This document shows positions 63,510-64,000 of a stretch of DNA of 64,000 nucleotides, one piece after another. Position 1 is the stretch's first letter. Each line of letters begins with the position of its first letter. The notes under the pieces were generated by a model, which had not been told where the DNA came from, did not search any database, and worked only from the letters and a program-made list of their open reading frames with translations. This DNA comes from Pelecanus crispus (Eukaryota > Chordata > Aves > Pelecaniformes > Pelecanidae): NCBI RefSeq assembly GCF_030463565.1, contig NC_134644.1, positions 97,088,765 through 97,152,764 on the forward strand, given 5' to 3'. The translations under genes were made by a program, and so were the position numbers.

Positions 63510-64000
63510 TAAAATTCACACCCGACGCTCCAGGCAGGGCAGGGACCAGAGACAGCGAGGTTTTGGAGCTGCCAGCACCGCCTTTCCTGAGCTGCGCATC
63601 CAGGCCTTGCAGGGAAGGGGCTCGCCCCTGCCATCCGGGCACCTGGCCGAGGCCCCGGGTGTCACCGGCCTGGGGCGAGTGGCACCACGGCGGCGGCCGC
63701 CGGACCCCACCGCCCGGGACGCTACCTGCGGGCGGTGCCGCAGCAGGACGAGCAGGAGGAGGAGGAGGAGGAGGCGGGCCTGGAGGCGGCCGGCGGCGGC
63801 CGCTGCCCGGCGCCCCGCCATGCTCCGCGCCCCGCATCGCCCGAGGGCCCGGCGCCCCTTCCCACCGCTCGGGCGCGCGGCAGCCGTTAGCCGGCCCCAA
63901 CGGCCGGCGGGGGAGGCGCGCGAGGCCGGCGCGGCGCCCTGAGGGTGGAGGCGGCCCCGCCGCCCTCCGGCCTTCCCTGCCCTGAGCCGCCGCGGGGAAG
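63510..64000. promoter_or_regulatory. CpG island, likely shared promoter of ZPBP and the next gene
   Basis: Base composition changes abruptly near 63.5 kb from AT-rich intron to very GC- and CpG-rich DNA that continues to the window end (for example gcggcggccgccgg, ggccccgccgccctccgg). It covers ZPBP exon 1 and its upstream side. In mammals SPMIP7/SPATA48 starts head to head with ZPBP, so a bidirectional promoter is plausible. No TATA box is evident. Confidence 0.7.
63726..63821 (-). CDS. ZPBP: ZPBP exon 1, signal peptide
   Basis: The ATG at 63821-63819 has a good context (A at -3, G at +4) and opens MAGRRAAAAAGRLQA, then RLLLLLLLLVLLRHRPQ, ending phase 0 at the donor CAG|gtagcg. Arginines followed by an almost pure leucine core is a typical secretory signal, as required for an acrosomal protein; mammalian ZPBP exon 1 is also Arg-rich then hydrophobic. 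The leucine run is encoded by a CTC microsatellite. Phase 0 matches the acceptor phase of exon 2. Sequence similarity to mammals is low here, so the call rests on position, splice phase and signal peptide. Confidence 0.72.

Larger units (their letters stand above)
57643..63725 (-). other. ZPBP intron 1
   Basis: About 6.1 kb. It contains the exon-like membrane-anchor segment at 58437-58242, a 20-bp tandem duplication at 62071-62110 and an antisense CR1 at 63.06-63.47 kb just 250 bases from exon 1. GC-richer patch at 60.8-61.05 kb without recognisable content. Otherwise AT-rich and featureless. Confidence 0.75.
39895..63821 (-). pseudogene. ZPBP: ZPBP homologue locus, probably inactivated
   Basis: ZPBP (IAM38/SP38) is a secreted protein of the acrosomal matrix with an Ig-like domain, needed for acrosome shape and zona binding in mammals. 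Exons 1-5 are recognisable in order on the - strand, with GT/AG sites and phases 0-1-1-1-1 that join without a shift. The joined model gives 221 codons, against roughly 350 residues in mammals as I remember. Two defects are seen: an in-frame TGA in exon 3 (codon 80) and absence of intact exons for the conserved cysteine-rich C-terminus. Exons 1, 2, 4 and 5 have no lesion, so decay would be recent, or the TGA is polymorphic or an error. VWC2 lies tail to tail, as expected from mammalian gene order. Confidence 0.65.

Noticed and set aside
63409..63985. Long frames on both strands in the CpG island
   Set aside because: GC-rich DNA lacks stop codons by composition; proline/arginine/alanine-rich translations without family features. 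Only the - frame with the signal peptide and the donor at 63725-63724 was kept.

Overview
This 64 kb window is vertebrate nuclear DNA, most likely from a bird. The main reason is the repeats. Several young CR1 LINE 3' ends share the ERVQRRA / [24 protein letters not shown] protein signature and the 8-bp ATTCTATG-type tail, and an ERVL-like LTR appears twice. No bacterial or phage organisation is visible. I cannot name the species; the CR1 mix would suit a neoavian bird, which is an inference.

Layout. (1) Positions 1-23339 are read as the 3' part of the last intron of VWC2 (brorin), with only repeat insertions and one unexplained open frame. (2) Positions 23340-23491 are the terminal coding exon of VWC2 on the + strand, followed by a short 3'UTR with polyadenylation signals. 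(3) About 23.8-39.9 kb is intergenic and holds a solo ERVL-like LTR, old CR1 relics and a stack of nested insertions. (4) About 39.9-63.8 kb on the - strand is a homologue of ZPBP (zona pellucida binding protein 1, an acrosomal sperm protein). I could place exons 1-5 with splice sites and matching phases: 63821-63726, 57642-57567, 53541-53413, 47461-47318 and 45442-45224. Its introns carry more CR1 copies, mostly antisense. (5) Positions 63.5-64.0 kb are a CpG island over ZPBP exon 1, probably also the promoter of the next gene beyond the window.

The tail-to-tail order VWC2 > < ZPBP matches what I remember of the mammalian order (VWC2, ZPBP, SPMIP7/SPATA48, IKZF1), which supports both calls independently of the exon sequences.

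The main biological point is that the ZPBP homologue looks damaged. Exon 3 carries an in-frame TGA at codon 80 of the joined model, inside the Ig-like domain. I found no intact exons for the C-terminal part, only a degraded exon-6-like stretch near 39.9-40.0 kb. It may be a lineage-specific pseudogene, a polymorphic null, a sequencing error, or a gene rescued by a phase-compatible internal splice acceptor. I see no operon-like or defence system, and nothing that clearly amounts to a new biological system. The least explained items are an exon-like segment encoding a C-terminal membrane anchor (58437-58242, - strand) and a roughly 100-codon open frame at 9.2-9.5 kb.
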